DNA of 64,000 nt, from positions 641,303 through 705,302 of the forward strand of contig NZ_LT965953.1 of assembly GCF_900240995.1 (NCBI RefSeq). The letters run 5' to 3'. The DNA is from Bacillus sp. Marseille-P3661 (lineage in GTDB: Bacteria; Bacillota; Bacilli; Bacillales; Bacillaceae_J). The notes under the pieces were generated by a model, which saw only the letters and a program-made list of their open reading frames with translations, was not told the DNA's origin and searched no databases. Of this stretch, positions 1 through 9,926 are shown in pieces (position 1 is the first letter of the stretch; each line of letters opens with the position of its first letter). The position numbers were made by a program, and so were the translations under genes.

Positions 1-1
1 A

Positions 2-346
2 CATATTAAAAATTTTAAACATGTTAAAGTAGATGACTTTGTATTAACACATGATACTATATCACGACTCGCGGTTAGGTCAATCTTCACAAAGGGAGTA
101 ACGAATGTTTACTCACAATTAATTAGTCGAAAATATGGCGAGGATTTATTTCCTATTCCCAAAAGAGAACATTGGATAACATACCGTGATGCATTTAATG
201 ATTTGCTGAGTGAAGGGGCAACACTAATATCTGATAGAGATAAATTAGGTATAAACCGTCGGTTGGATGAAATGATTGAAGAGGATGCACAATTGTTTAT
301 TATTTGTAACAAAGCAACTTACGAAAAGATACTGACTGATATGTAG
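2..346 (+). CDS. C-terminal fragment, possible ion-channel/TrkA-type protein (partial)
   Basis: The frame is open from the left edge to a TAG at 344-346 and gives 114 residues of a protein whose start lies outside the window. The visible part has a mixed charged pattern (for example HDTISRLAVRS near the start and EDAQLFIICNKATYEKI near the end). This is reminiscent of the cytosolic nucleotide-binding/TrkA-C tails of bacterial potassium-channel-like proteins. That family assignment is a weak resemblance and not a firm call. No membrane segment is in the visible part. The gene ends about 60 bases before the dipeptidase gene, on the same strand. Confidence 0.5.
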   Translation, partial: HIKNFKHVKVDDFVLTHDTISRLAVRSIFTKGVTNVYSQLISRKYGEDLFPIPKREHWITYRDAFNDLLSEGATLISDRDKLGINRRLDEMIEEDAQLFIICNKATYEKILTDM

Positions 347-406
347 TGACAGCTTTTAAAAGGTTGACAAAAAGATAATCATGTAAACCGAAAGGGGACA
401 TTATGG

Positions 407-1846
407 ATGTCATCTAAAATCAATTGGATAGAAGAAGTTCAAAAACGAAAGGAATCTATTATTCAGGATACACAAAAGTTTTTACAAATTAAAAGTGTTC
501 TAGATGAAGAGCATACAACACCGTCTGCACCGCTAGGAGAGGGGATTCGCCGTGCCCTTGAATTTATGCTCGAAAAGGGTGAGCAGGATGGTTTTATAGT
601 GAAAAATGTTGATGGCTTAGCAGGGCATATCGAATACGGTAAAGGAACATCTTTATTGGGGATTTTATGCCACGTTGACGTAGTCCCTGAAGGCGATGGG
701 TGGACGAGTGCACCTTATAGTGCAGAAATTAGAGACGGAAAGATTTTTGCACGGGGAGCTATCGATGATAAAGGTCCAACAATGGCAGCTTATTATGCCA
801 TGAAAATAGTAAAGGAGCTAGGAGTACCTATTGAAAAAAGAATTCGCATAATTCTGGGAACAGACGAGGAAAGTGATTGGCGTTGTGTTGAGCATTATTT
901 TAAGCACGAGGAGATGCCTACAATCGGGTTTGCACCAGATGCTGATTTTCCTATCATTCATGCAGAAAAAGGTATTTTTGATTTTGAGTTCCATCAAAAT
1001 AATGAATTAAATATCGAGCCAACAATAGGCGTTACACTTTTGAATTTTGCAGCAGGGCGACGATTAAATATGGTCCCGGACTTAGCAGAAGCCATTCTTG
1101 TTGATAAGAGCGGGACGCAAGGCTTAAATGAAATTCGACAGCTTTTTGAGACATATTTACAGGAGCAAAACTTAAAGGGAAAAGCTGTAATCGATAACGA
1201 AACACAGCTATCTATCCGCCTCGAAGGTATATCTGCACATGGAATGGAGCCTAATAATGGGAAAAACGCAGGCTTATTATTAATTCAATTTTTACAAACA
1301 GTGAATGTAGATGCACGCGGCAATACTTATATTTCATTTGTAAACCAATATTTTGGGCAAGACACTCGCGGTATTGCTTTAGGAATAAATGATAGTGATG
1401 ATATTTCGGGTGAGCTTACAATAAACAGTGGTCTGTTTAGATATTCAAGGAATGAAGGAGGATCAATCGGCTTAAATTTGCGGTATCCTGTCAGGCATGA
1501 TATTGATGCTACAAAACAAAAATTAAAGGAAATCGCAGAGAATCATTCTTTTACGTTTAAGGAACTGAATGATTCTAAGCCACATCACGTTGATAAAAAC
1601 CATCCTTTAATAAATTCTTTAATAAAAGTTTATGAAGAACAAACACATGAAAAAGCAGAATTAATTGCAATTGGCGGCGGCACATATGCAAGGTCTTTGG
1701 CGGCTGGAGTTGCATTCGGTCCACTATTTCCAGGTCGCCCTGATGTGGCACATCAACGTGATGAATATATCGAAATTGAAGATCTATTAAAAGCAACCGC
1801 TATATATGCACAAGCTATTTTTGAGTTGGCGAAGGAGGATAAATAA
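407..1846 (+). CDS. pepV: M20 family dipeptidase, PepV type
   Basis: A 479-residue cytosolic zinc dipeptidase that hydrolyses dipeptides released by peptide breakdown. Family hallmarks are visible: the first metal-binding block CHVDVVPEGDGW (H89, D91), ARGAIDDKGP with D120 as bridging ligand, GTDEESDW with catalytic/ligand E154-E155, APDAD around residue 178, and the C-terminal VAHQRDEY with H449. Length matches PepV (about 470). The ATG at 407 has AAAGGGGA about 8 bases upstream. Another ATG at 403 is out of frame and stops after four codons. A terminator follows at once, so it is likely monocistronic. The orthologue in B. subtilis would be YtjP. Confidence 0.93.
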   Translation: MSSKINWIEEVQKRKESIIQDTQKFLQIKSVLDEEHTTPSAPLGEGIRRALEFMLEKGEQDGFIVKNVDGLAGHIEYGKGTSLLGILCHVDVVPEGDGWTSAPYSAEIRDGKIFARGAIDDKGPTMAAYYAMKIVKELGVPIEKRIRIILGTDEESDWRCVEHYFKHEEMPTIGFAPDADFPIIHAEKGIFDFEFHQNNELNIEPTIGVTLLNFAAGRRLNMVPDLAEAILVDKSGTQGLNEIRQLFETYLQEQNLKGKAVIDNETQLSIRLEGISAHGMEPNNGKNAGLLLIQFLQTVNVDARGNTYISFVNQYFGQDTRGIALGINDSDDISGELTINSGLFRYSRNEGGSIGLNLRYPVRHDIDATKQKLKEIAENHSFTFKELNDSKPHHVDKNHPLINSLIKVYEEQTHEKAELIAIGGGTYARSLAAGVAFGPLFPGRPDVAHQRDEYIEIEDLLKATAIYAQAIFELAKEDK

Positions 1847-1873
1847 AACTCGGCTACCTTTGCCGGGTTTTTT
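1845..1873 (+). terminator. Rho-independent terminator after pepV
   Basis: Short stem CTCGGC / GCCGGG (one G-U pair), with flanking A/T pairs and a run of six T, directly after the pepV stop codon. Confidence 0.75.
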
Positions 1874-2075
1874 GTATTATTTACATGGATTTATATTGTA
1901 ATGAAGTAATAGTGGGTGCCGTTGATGAAGGCGAAAATTAATTCTTTTTCTTTTCACTGAAATTTAGTAAACTTACCTATATTAATCTATAAATCAGTTA
2001 TCTCGTTAAGCTAATAAAATAAACTAATTTTTTAGGGGAACGGTATATATTGTAAAACGGGACGAGGGATTGGCT

Positions 2076-2477
2076 ATGAAAGGGATTCAAATTATCTTTC
2101 AAATCTTGATCTTATACGGTTTTTATTATCTTGGGTCATGGGTTCAAGTGACCTTTCAGCTATTAATGCCTGGAAGTATTATTGGCATGCTGCTGCTGTT
2201 TTGTTTGTTGTGTACGAAGATATTTAAGCTAAATTGGATCGATCAAGGAGCAAGTTTCTTATTAACACACTTATCTTTATTATTTGTACCTGTTACGGTA
2301 GGTATTGTCGATTTTTTTGATTTATTCCGTGGAAAAGGCTTGCTGTCTGTTGTTGTTATTATTGTTAGTACGATTACTGTAATGGTCGTATCTGCTGTGG
2401 TAAGTCAAGCAATTGCTAGAAAAAGTGAAAAAAGTGTCCTCGCTAAAAATAAAATTGGGGTGAGAGAGGAATTATGA
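2076..2477 (+). CDS. cidA: CidA/LrgA-like holin-type membrane protein
   Basis: A 133-residue, strongly hydrophobic protein with about four membrane segments and the conserved stretch LLMPGSIIGMLLLF near residue 30, typical of the CidA/LrgA family. In Staphylococcus these small proteins modulate murein hydrolase activity and programmed lysis, and in Bacillus they are also linked to pyruvate/acetate overflow. The ATG at 2076 sits 7 bases after GGGACGAGGG. A TTG at 2070 would be only about 2 bases from that site and is less likely. The stop overlaps the next start (ATGA), so it is co-transcribed with the CidB-like gene. No LytSR regulator genes are adjacent. Confidence 0.85.
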   Translation: MKGIQIIFQILILYGFYYLGSWVQVTFQLLMPGSIIGMLLLFCLLCTKIFKLNWIDQGASFLLTHLSLLFVPVTVGIVDFFDLFRGKGLLSVVVIIVSTITVMVVSAVVSQAIARKSEKSVLAKNKIGVREEL

Positions 2478-3160
2478 TAAGTCTTATTGCTGTTTTATCT
2501 ATTGTAGGTACGATTGCGATATATAATTCTATGAAAAAGGTATATATTAAGTTTTATACGCCTTTTATGGTCCCAATTGTCACAGCAACTATTTGTATTG
2601 TTATTGCACTTTTAGTTTTTAAGATTTCATATGATGTTTATATGAGTGGGGCAAAATGGATTGTTCATCTATTAGGACCAGCCGTAGTTGCCCTTGCTCA
2701 CCCCTTATACAAACAATTAGATACGATCAAAAAATACGCTGCTCCGATTATTCTAGGCGTATTTCTAGGCACATTAGTTGGAATTGTTAGTGGGATTTGT
2801 TTGGCACTTCTTTTTAAGATTGAAGAACTGACGATATATTCTTTAGTCCCTAAATCTGTTACGTCTCCAGTAGCAATGGATATTGCGGATGTTATCGGCG
2901 GAAATCCAACATTAGCAGCTATTTTTGTCATGATTGCAGGTATAACTGGTGCAGTATTAGGCCCACTTTTGTTAAAATGGACTCGTGTATATCATTTTAT
3001 TGGAAGAGGAATAGGGTTTGGTACAGCCTCACATGGTATTGGTACATCACGAGCTCTTGAGATGGGTGAGAAAGAAGGAGCTATAAGCTCCATTGCAATG
3101 ACTCTTAGTACCGTCTTTGCAGCAATGTTAAGTCCGTTACTTGTGCAGTTATTACTATAA
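2474..3160 (+). CDS. cidB: CidB/LrgB-like membrane protein
   Basis: A 228-residue polytopic membrane protein. Conserved LrgB-family features are PKSVTSPVAMDIADVIGG (around 125-142) and GFGTASHGIGTSRALEMGE (around 181-199). It starts on the ATG of an ATGA overlap with cidA, showing translational coupling. It is the partner of the CidA-type protein in an LrgAB/CidAB-like pair. Whether the pair acts on lysis or on pyruvate transport cannot be told from the sequence. Confidence 0.87.
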   Translation: MISLIAVLSIVGTIAIYNSMKKVYIKFYTPFMVPIVTATICIVIALLVFKISYDVYMSGAKWIVHLLGPAVVALAHPLYKQLDTIKKYAAPIILGVFLGTLVGIVSGICLALLFKIEELTIYSLVPKSVTSPVAMDIADVIGGNPTLAAIFVMIAGITGAVLGPLLLKWTRVYHFIGRGIGFGTASHGIGTSRALEMGEKEGAISSIAMTLSTVFAAMLSPLLVQLLL

Positions 3161-3213
3161 GAATATCTCTAAATAAACAGAGCTTTAACACCTAAAGGAG
3201 TGGAGGATGCTTT

Positions 3214-4218
3214 GTGGCACAGTTAATAAAATTACATGATTTTATCTCCCGTTATGAAACGGATATTTTTCGCTACCCTAGCCAATTTATCCGTTTAAAA
3301 CAAGACAGATGGAGAAAAATTAAAGCCGCTATAAATCAGGTGGAAGGAACTAGTCATTATCCAACTTTAAAAGAGTTAGAAAACGAATTTGAAGGCTTTG
3401 AAGATTATAATGATAACTGGCTAGAAGAAGATAAAAAAGGATTTCTAAGTACTATAAAAAATTGGTTCAAAAGAGATAAAAATATAGTGGAGTATGACCT
3501 TGACAATTCAATCAACGCCTATACAGCATCCGATTTAACTTCCCCTAAAACAGAGAAGGAATTAAAATTAACATTCTTAGATGAACTGTTTGAATTTCAG
3601 TTGAACTGGGCAAGTTCGACTTTAAAAGATCGTTCTTTTATTGATAAAAGTTATTATCGGGATGAAACATTAAAGTATTTCCTACAGCATTTCCCTGATA
3701 ATTATTTGCTAATGTATAAGCCCACCATTATTGTAAAGAAAGCTCCTGTCGACCTCGATATAATACTTATTAGTCCTGTCATGACATATTGTATTTCACT
3801 GTTAGAAAGTGAAGAAATGGGTGTTTTGACTACGGATCGTGGTCGTTATTGGGTTGAAGACCAAGGTGAAAGTGAAAGAAAGCATGTAAACCCGATGCTG
3901 TCATTAAATCGTACTGCTAACCTAGTCAAGAGTTATTACAAACACTATAATATTGATCTGCCGATTACAAATGTTGTTTTATCAAGAACGGGGTTTATTG
4001 AGGGTGAGTATGAGCCTATTAATACATTGTTAGTTGATAGGAGAAATTATAATGAATGGATTTCGAAATTAAAACGACTTTCATCACCCTTGAAATTTGT
4101 TCAGCTTAAAGGTGCCCAGGCTCTTTTAAAGCATTGTCAATCTACATATGTTCGCAGAAATGAATGGGATGATTATGATGAAATAGAGTACGATGAAATA
4201 GAAAATGATAGGTATTAA
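3214..4218 (+). CDS. Hypothetical protein with NERD-like (nuclease-related) fold
   Basis: A 334-residue soluble protein that I do not recognise firmly. The middle part (about 175-270) has a block VDLDIILISPVMTYCISLLE followed by RKHVNPMLSLNRTANLVKSYY. It reads like the core of NERD domains (an 'xxDhIvis-gifvIE' strand pair, then an NP-x-x-Q-like helix), but the canonical acidic/lysine catalytic residues are not clearly kept. The C-terminus is a low-complexity acidic tail of D, E and Y. GTG start at 3214, with GGAGTGGAGG about 9 bases upstream. It lies between cidAB and amyX and has its own inverted repeat downstream. Confidence 0.6.
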   Translation: MAQLIKLHDFISRYETDIFRYPSQFIRLKQDRWRKIKAAINQVEGTSHYPTLKELENEFEGFEDYNDNWLEEDKKGFLSTIKNWFKRDKNIVEYDLDNSINAYTASDLTSPKTEKELKLTFLDELFEFQLNWASSTLKDRSFIDKSYYRDETLKYFLQHFPDNYLLMYKPTIIVKKAPVDLDIILISPVMTYCISLLESEEMGVLTTDRGRYWVEDQGESERKHVNPMLSLNRTANLVKSYYKHYNIDLPITNVVLSRTGFIEGEYEPINTLLVDRRNYNEWISKLKRLSSPLKFVQLKGAQALLKHCQSTYVRRNEWDDYDEIEYDEIENDRY

Positions 4219-4230
4219 TTATTCATACAT

Positions 4231-4269
4231 AAAGTTGGTTGATTGTATTTAACTAAATCATCCAACTTT
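4231..4269. terminator. Inverted repeat, probable terminator downstream of the NERD-like gene
   Basis: Arms AAAGTTGGTTGA and TCATCCAACTTT pair over 12 bp with one mismatch around a 15-base loop. The T-tract is weak, so termination is inferred. Confidence 0.5.
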
Positions 4270-4512
4270 GTGGTTAAAATCATTAGTTAAAAAGTCCTCA
4301 TTGGTCCCCATTAAATTAAATTCTTCTTCGATGCTATTCATTTCCCTCTGATATGAGCCTGATCAATTTTTTGCAAAATGAATATAATAATATAGATAAA
4401 ACTTTTGGGATACAGATTATTACAGTAAGTGTTTGGTATACTTATAGTATGTTGTAGATGTCCTAAAATCGTAACGTAATTAATTGTAAATAAATTGGGG
4501 TGAATCAAGGAG

Positions 4513-6663
4513 ATGAACAGTGGCTTTCAGGCATTTTTAGATGAAATGAATATTGTAACAGTGCTTATTTCAAAGAATCATTCTTCTATCGATTTACCGA
4601 TTTTTACATTATATGATGGTGCAGAAGAAAGCTTATTAAAAATAGATACTACGGAAGAATTTGATGTGTTTTATAAATTTCGCTGTCAAACAAAAGAAGA
4701 TTTAGCGTTAGAGAAACAATATCAAGTAATTAATGATCTTGGGGAGCGAACGGATTTATTAATTGGGTCTGTTATGCGTACAGTTAAGTTTGATAGTCTA
4801 TATTTTTATGATGGGAATGACTTAGGAGCAAATTATAGCCAGGAGCAAACCCTGTTTAAAGTATGGGCACCAACAGCATCTAGTGTGACTCTTCTTACTT
4901 ATAGCAGGAACGGTTTATTAAACAATGTTATTGAGATGGAACGCGAAGACAGGGGTGTATGGTCAACACTACAAAAGGGAGATATGGAAGGAACATATTA
5001 CACTTACAATGTTTGTGTAAATCAAATATGGCGAGAGGCAGTTGACCCGTATGTTAAAGCAGTATCCGTTAATGGTCAATTTGGAGTTGTTGTAGATTTA
5101 GAAAAAACAAAAGTGGCCGATCAATCTGCCCACCTTCCGAAATTTAGTTCACCAACTGAAGCAATTATCTATGAAACGCATATAAGAGATTTTTCTATTC
5201 ATCCCCAGAGTGGAATTAGGCATAAAGGTAAATATCTTGCTTTTACAGAGGAGAATACAAGCGGACCTGAAGGGTGTAAAACAGGTATAGACTATATCCA
5301 AGAGTTAGGTATAACACACCTAGAACTACTGCCATTCAATGATTATGGTGGTGTAGATGAAGCTGCCGAAGGGGAATCGGAGTATAATTGGGGGTATAAC
5401 CCGATCCATTATAATGCCCCAGAAGGCAGCTATTCAATGAATCCATATGATCCTTATTTACGCGTTAAAGAAGTAAAAGAGATGGTTGAAACATTGCACC
5501 GCAAGGGAATAAGGGTCATTATGGATGTTGTCTATAACCATGTCTATATTAGAGAGCAATCAGCATTTTGGAAAATTGTGCCGGGATATTACTTTCGTTA
5601 TGATAAATACGGATTGCCTTCAGATGGAACAGGTGTAGGAAATGATATTGCATCAGAGAGACGGATGGTTAGAAAATTTATTATTGATTCTGTAACATAT
5701 TGGGCAAAGGAATATAATATTGATGGCTTTCGGTTCGATTTAATGGGTATTTTAGATGTTGAAACTATGAATGAAATACGTGCAGCACTTGATCAAATCA
5801 AATCCGACATTTTAATAATTGGCGAAGGTTGGAATTTAAATACTCCGATTGATGATGCCAAAAAAGCAACGATCGAAAATGCATCAATCCTGCCGCGGAT
5901 AGCCCATTTTAATGATCAATTCCGTGATGGTGTGAAAGGAAATATCTTTAATTTACAAGAACGTGGATTTGCATTAGGAAACGATACAAAAAAAGACTTA
6001 ATGAAATATTTGTTTTCCGGGAGTATTTCCTTAGATGAAAAGGCTGGAATGTTTCCTTCACCAGCACAATCAGTTAATTATATTGAATGTCACGACAACC
6101 ATACGTTGTTTGATAAATTATATGTAAGTAATGGAGAGGAAACAGTGCAACAACGGATGAAACGGCAAAAGCTAGCGACTGCTATGCTATTATTCTCCCA
6201 GGGTATTCCATTTTTGCATAGTGGAATGGAATTCTTTCGTACAAAGTACGGTGAAGGGAATAGCTTTAATCTTCCAGACGAAATTAATCAGCTAGATTGG
6301 GCAAGGAAAAGTAAATACGAAAAAGATGTTTTATATATTTCAACGTTAATTAAATTAAGAAAGGCCCATCCCGCCTTTCAATTGGCTACAACAAATGAAA
6401 TACGAAAACATTATAAATGGTTGCACACCCCACCTTATGTAGCCGGATTTATGTTGGATGAATTAGAAGGCCTAGATCCATGGGTGACAATAGCCGTTTA
6501 TTTCAATATCTCAACTACGGATATCCGTGTTTCTCTGGAGCAAAAGGGAAGTTGGAGTGTTTCGGTATATGATCAGGAAGCAAGTTTAGAATCTATAGCG
6601 GAAATTGAAGGGGAACTATGTATTCCTGCCTTAGCTACGGTTGTTCTTTTTAGAGGTAAATAG
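4513..6663 (+). CDS. amyX: Type I pullulanase (glycogen/amylopectin debranching enzyme)
   Basis: A 716-residue enzyme hydrolysing alpha-1,6 branch points of pullulan and branched glucans. It has no signal peptide and so is cytosolic, as for AmyX. An N-terminal CBM48-like region (about 110-200) precedes the GH13 barrel. The type I pullulanase signature YNWGYNP is at 291-297, DVVYNH at 338-343, nucleophile D409 in GFRFD, acid/base E438 in GEGW and D528 in HDNH. Length matches B. subtilis AmyX (718). An in-frame TGA at 4501 rules out an earlier start; AAGGAG abuts the ATG, so the true site may be the GGGG further up. It opens the conserved amyX-ytmP-trmB block. Confidence 0.95.
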   Translation: MNSGFQAFLDEMNIVTVLISKNHSSIDLPIFTLYDGAEESLLKIDTTEEFDVFYKFRCQTKEDLALEKQYQVINDLGERTDLLIGSVMRTVKFDSLYFYDGNDLGANYSQEQTLFKVWAPTASSVTLLTYSRNGLLNNVIEMEREDRGVWSTLQKGDMEGTYYTYNVCVNQIWREAVDPYVKAVSVNGQFGVVVDLEKTKVADQSAHLPKFSSPTEAIIYETHIRDFSIHPQSGIRHKGKYLAFTEENTSGPEGCKTGIDYIQELGITHLELLPFNDYGGVDEAAEGESEYNWGYNPIHYNAPEGSYSMNPYDPYLRVKEVKEMVETLHRKGIRVIMDVVYNHVYIREQSAFWKIVPGYYFRYDKYGLPSDGTGVGNDIASERRMVRKFIIDSVTYWAKEYNIDGFRFDLMGILDVETMNEIRAALDQIKSDILIIGEGWNLNTPIDDAKKATIENASILPRIAHFNDQFRDGVKGNIFNLQERGFALGNDTKKDLMKYLFSGSISLDEKAGMFPSPAQSVNYIECHDNHTLFDKLYVSNGEETVQQRMKRQKLATAMLLFSQGIPFLHSGMEFFRTKYGEGNSFNLPDEINQLDWARKSKYEKDVLYISTLIKLRKAHPAFQLATTNEIRKHYKWLHTPPYVAGFMLDELEGLDPWVTIAVYFNISTTDIRVSLEQKGSWSVSVYDQEASLESIAEIEGELCIPALATVVLFRGK

Positions 6664-6775
6664 GAAAATTTGGAATAGTATATAAATGTTTCATGATTGT
6701 CAAATATACGTTATACTTACATTATGAATCTTACATCAGGTAGTTATGCTATTAGGAAATTGAAGGTGAAACGCG

Positions 6776-7561
6776 TTGGAACTGAGTCTCGATTTAGGAA
6801 AAGGGTGGGAGGTATTCCCTGCAGGTGGTGCTACAGGAGAAGCCTATATTGCTCAATTTGAGGGGCAAAAAAGGCTTTTTCTCAAAAGGAATTCCTCCCC
6901 TTTTCTTGCAGTATTATCAGCAGAAGGTATTGTACCCAAATTAATTTGGACAAAGAGAATGGAAAATGGTGATGTAATTACTGCACAGCATTGGCTAAAC
7001 GGAAGAGAACTAAAACCCGCTGATATGAAGAATAATGTTGTTGCACAACTTTTAAGTAAAATCCATCGATCCAAAGATCTTTTGTATATGCTACATAAAA
7101 TCGGAAAAACGCTGCTTCAACCTTCAGATTTACTAATTGAGTTGATAGGTAAAGTTGATTCAAGTCTGCGCAATGATCCAATTATCACTACTGCTTTGGA
7201 TTATTTGAAAGAAGAGCTTCCGTATGTTCATTATGATAATCCAGTTGTTTGTCATTGTGATGTGAACCATAATAACTGGCTTTTTAGTGATGAGCAAAAG
7301 CTCTATTTAATTGATTGGGATGGTGCAATGATTGCAGATCCAGCGTTAGATCTTGGAACACTTTTATATTGGTATATTCCTAGAGATAATTGGCAAGACT
7401 GGCTTAAACACTACGGTTTAGACTTAACTGTCGAATTAGAGCGTCGCATGAAATGGTATGTGATTTACCAAACTATAGATTCTGTTATTTGGCTGAAAAA
7501 CCGTAATGATACTACGCAATATCGACATTGGTTGCAATTTCTTGTGGAAGTTATTGTTTGA
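6776..7561 (+). CDS. ytmP: APH/choline-kinase family phosphotransferase (YtmP)
   Basis: A 261-residue protein-kinase-fold small-molecule phosphotransferase. The catalytic loop HCDVNHNN (H160, D162, N167) and the metal-binding LIDWDGAMIADPALDLG (D180) are intact, and the N-terminal lobe is compact. The natural substrate is unknown; the family includes aminoglycoside, choline and thiamine kinases. The TTG start at 6776 has GAAGGTGA 7 bases before it. It follows amyX, as in B. subtilis, and converges on ytzH. Confidence 0.87.
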   Translation: MELSLDLGKGWEVFPAGGATGEAYIAQFEGQKRLFLKRNSSPFLAVLSAEGIVPKLIWTKRMENGDVITAQHWLNGRELKPADMKNNVVAQLLSKIHRSKDLLYMLHKIGKTLLQPSDLLIELIGKVDSSLRNDPIITTALDYLKEELPYVHYDNPVVCHCDVNHNNWLFSDEQKLYLIDWDGAMIADPALDLGTLLYWYIPRDNWQDWLKHYGLDLTVELERRMKWYVIYQTIDSVIWLKNRNDTTQYRHWLQFLVEVIV

Positions 7562-7581
7562 TTTCCTAGGAAATATAAGGA

Positions 7582-7866
7582 TTATGTCATATTAAAATCA
7601 TCTATGCTGTTGATCCATGATGTTAAATCCCCTTGATGTTCGTTAATATGGTCATTCATGTTTGATGAATTTTGTCCGTGTTGGCTATAGCTATACACAT
7701 CCATTAATGTATTTTTCAGTTCAGCACTGAGACCATCATGCCCCATTAATGATTGAATTAATCTTTGCATTTGCTGATATTCAGCAACCGTACTACAGCA
7801 ATCATACTGATGATTTTTAAGAATATCTTGGATGATTGACAGTTGATCTTGTTCGCTTAAAGGCAT
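7582..7866 (-). CDS. ytzH: YtzH-like small protein of unknown function
   Basis: A 94-residue acidic, glutamine-rich, probably helical and soluble protein (for example LSEQDQLSIIQDILKNH near the start). Position between ytmP and trmB and size match YtzH of Bacillus. On the minus strand AAGGAAGTGA precedes the ATG. Its 3' end faces that of ytmP with only 20 bases between. No functional motif is visible. Confidence 0.75.
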   Translation of the reverse strand: MPLSEQDQLSIIQDILKNHQYDCCSTVAEYQQMQRLIQSLMGHDGLSAELKNTLMDVYSYSQHGQNSSNMNDHINEHQGDLTSWINSIDDFNMT

Positions 7867-8091
7867 GGATAATCACTTCCTTAGTTAATGTCTAAAGTAT
7901 TTTTTGTTTTTAAGCTAAATATTATTCGTTTAAGCAGCAACAAATGTTTGCTGCTTTTCTTCATTCATGTTATCTTTGTTTTCGGATAAAGTGAGAAAAC
8001 TAATACAAGACTATATAGTAGTCTATAAAAACTAGATGCAGTTTCAGTTTATTTATATAAAGTTTATTCTTGAAATGTAGGAGGAAAAAAG

Positions 8092-8736
8092 ATGAGATTG
8101 CGAAATAAACCTTGGGCTCTAGATAAAATAAAAGAGCACGAAGGTATCATGATATCAACACCAGAACAATATCGTGGTGTTTGGAAAAAGGAAGTTTTCA
8201 AAAACGACAATCCTATTCATATCGAAATAGGAATGGGGAAAGGGACATTTCTTAATGAAATGGCACGCCAACATCCAGATATTAATTTTATCGGGATTGA
8301 AAAATATAGCAGTGTTATCGTAAGTGCCCTAGAGCTTTCATTAGAATATGACCAACCAAACTTACGGCTTCTAAATATTGATGCCCTAACATTGCCAGAG
8401 ATATTTAATAAAGGTGAAATTTCTCAAATTTATTTAAACTTTTCTGATCCATGGCCTAAGAATAGACATGCTAAACGTCGTCTATCACACTCTTCCTTTT
8501 TAAATCTTTATAAAAAGGTTTTAGTTGATAATGGTGAAATTCATATGAAAACAGATAATCAAGGTTTATTTGAATTTTCTCTTGAAAGTTTTTCTGAATA
8601 TGGCTTGTTACTTCAAAATATTAGTCTAGACTTGCATAAGAGTGGCATTGTTGGAAATGTCATGACAGAATATGAAGAGAAATTCTCCAGAAAAGGAAAT
8701 CGCATTTACCGTGTTGAAGCCAAATATATAAAATAA
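8092..8736 (+). CDS. trmB: tRNA (guanine-N7-)-methyltransferase TrmB
   Basis: A 214-residue SAM-dependent enzyme forming 7-methylguanosine at tRNA position 46. The SAM motif [11 protein letters not shown] (about 43-53) and the family signature [15 protein letters not shown] (116-130) are intact, and FIGIEKY (66-72) is the ribose-binding acidic loop. Length is the usual one (213-215). The ATG is 6-7 bases after GGAGG. A strong terminator follows, so it appears to be transcribed alone. Confidence 0.96.
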   Translation: MRLRNKPWALDKIKEHEGIMISTPEQYRGVWKKEVFKNDNPIHIEIGMGKGTFLNEMARQHPDINFIGIEKYSSVIVSALELSLEYDQPNLRLLNIDALTLPEIFNKGEISQIYLNFSDPWPKNRHAKRRLSHSSFLNLYKKVLVDNGEIHMKTDNQGLFEFSLESFSEYGLLLQNISLDLHKSGIVGNVMTEYEEKFSRKGNRIYRVEAKYIK

Positions 8737-8744
8737 CTAATACT

Positions 8745-8769
8745 AGCCAGAGCTTACTCTGGCTTTTTG
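8745..8769 (+). terminator. Terminator after trmB
   Basis: Perfect 8-bp stem AGCCAGAG / CTCTGGCT with a 4-base loop and five T. Confidence 0.88.
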
Positions 8770-8911
8770 TAGTTGCCAAGCCCAGATTTTGTTACTAGTA
8801 ATTTAAAATTTCAGATTTTTTGAAAAACCCAATGTATTCGAAGTTGTATTTCATGTAAAATGACAGTACTAAATTTGTTTCGCTGAAATTTGATTACAAG
8901 GGGGAGTTAAA

Positions 8912-9760
8912 TTGGAAACCTTTCAATTAGGGGACATTACATTAACATGGTTAGACGGTGGGGTTATTAACCTTGATGGTGGTGCGATGTTTGGAGTTGT
9001 GCCGAAACCATTATGGAGTAAAAAGTATCCCCACAATGATCTCAATCAAATTGAATTAAGGACTGATCCTATTTTGGTTCAAACTAAGGGGAAGAATTTA
9101 TTAATTGATTCGGGTATAGGTAACAGGAAGTTTTCTGAAAAAGCACTAAGAAATTTTGGAGTAGCTGTGGAATCAAAACTGGACGAGTCATTAAAAAAGA
9201 TAGGACTGACAACGAAGAATATTGATTATGTAATGATGACACATTTGCATTTCGACCATGCATGTGGGCTTACTAAGTGGAAAAATGAAATGCTTGTGCC
9301 AACCTTCGAAAACGCGGTCATTTACTCAACAGAGATAGAATGGGATGAAATGAGAAACCCTAATATGCGTTCAAAAAGTACGTACTGGAAAGAAAATTGG
9401 CAAGCGATTAAATCAAAGGTTAGCACTTTTAGTAAAGAATTAGAAGTATTGCCTGGAATAAAAATGTTTCATACAGGCGGCCATAGTAATGGTCATTCAA
9501 TAATAAAAATTGAAAGCGGCGATGAGTTACTCATCCATATGGGAGACATCATGCCAACATTCGCACATCAAAATGTATTATGGGTTTTGGCGTATGATGA
9601 TTATCCAATGGATTCAATAAAACACAAACAGTTATTGATGAAAGAAGGATTAGAAAGAGGGGCATGGTATTCTTTTTACCATGACGCATATAATCGGTTA
9701 GTTAAGTGGAGTACGGACGGTAAAGAAATTGTTGATTCGGTAAAAAGAGGCAGAGGATAA
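8912..9760 (+). CDS. ytnP: Metallo-beta-lactamase fold hydrolase YtnP (lactonase-like)
   Basis: A 282-residue MBL-fold enzyme with the dinuclear zinc motif [10 protein letters not shown] (H111, H113, D115, H116), further ligands in [10 protein letters not shown] (around 189) and MGDIMP, and a late H in FYHDAY. B. subtilis YtnP is described as a quorum-quenching lactonase acting on streptomycete signals; that substrate is family knowledge and not shown here. The TTG start at 8912 follows GGGGGAG by 5 bases. It converges on ytzB across a perfect bidirectional terminator. Confidence 0.88.
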   Translation: METFQLGDITLTWLDGGVINLDGGAMFGVVPKPLWSKKYPHNDLNQIELRTDPILVQTKGKNLLIDSGIGNRKFSEKALRNFGVAVESKLDESLKKIGLTTKNIDYVMMTHLHFDHACGLTKWKNEMLVPTFENAVIYSTEIEWDEMRNPNMRSKSTYWKENWQAIKSKVSTFSKELEVLPGIKMFHTGGHSNGHSIIKIESGDELLIHMGDIMPTFAHQNVLWVLAYDDYPMDSIKHKQLLMKEGLERGAWYSFYHDAYNRLVKWSTDGKEIVDSVKRGRG

Positions 9761-9852
9761 AGAAGATTTTATACTGTAAAGCTGTTGAAAGCTAATCCAA
9801 CCCATAGAAGGCAGTGGAATGTCATTCATAAAGCAGATGAGGAATATGCAAT

Positions 9853-9904
9853 GATAAATGTTAAAAACGCAGCGGTTTTAACCACTGCGTTTTTAACATT
9901 TATC
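9853..9904. terminator. Bidirectional terminator between ytnP and ytzB
   Basis: Perfect 20-bp inverted repeat: the arms 9853-9872 and 9885-9904 are exact reverse complements around a 12-base loop. Runs of A and T on both flanks let it end transcripts from either side. Confidence 0.93.
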
Positions 9905-9926
9905 AATTTAGTTGAGTATTCAATCC

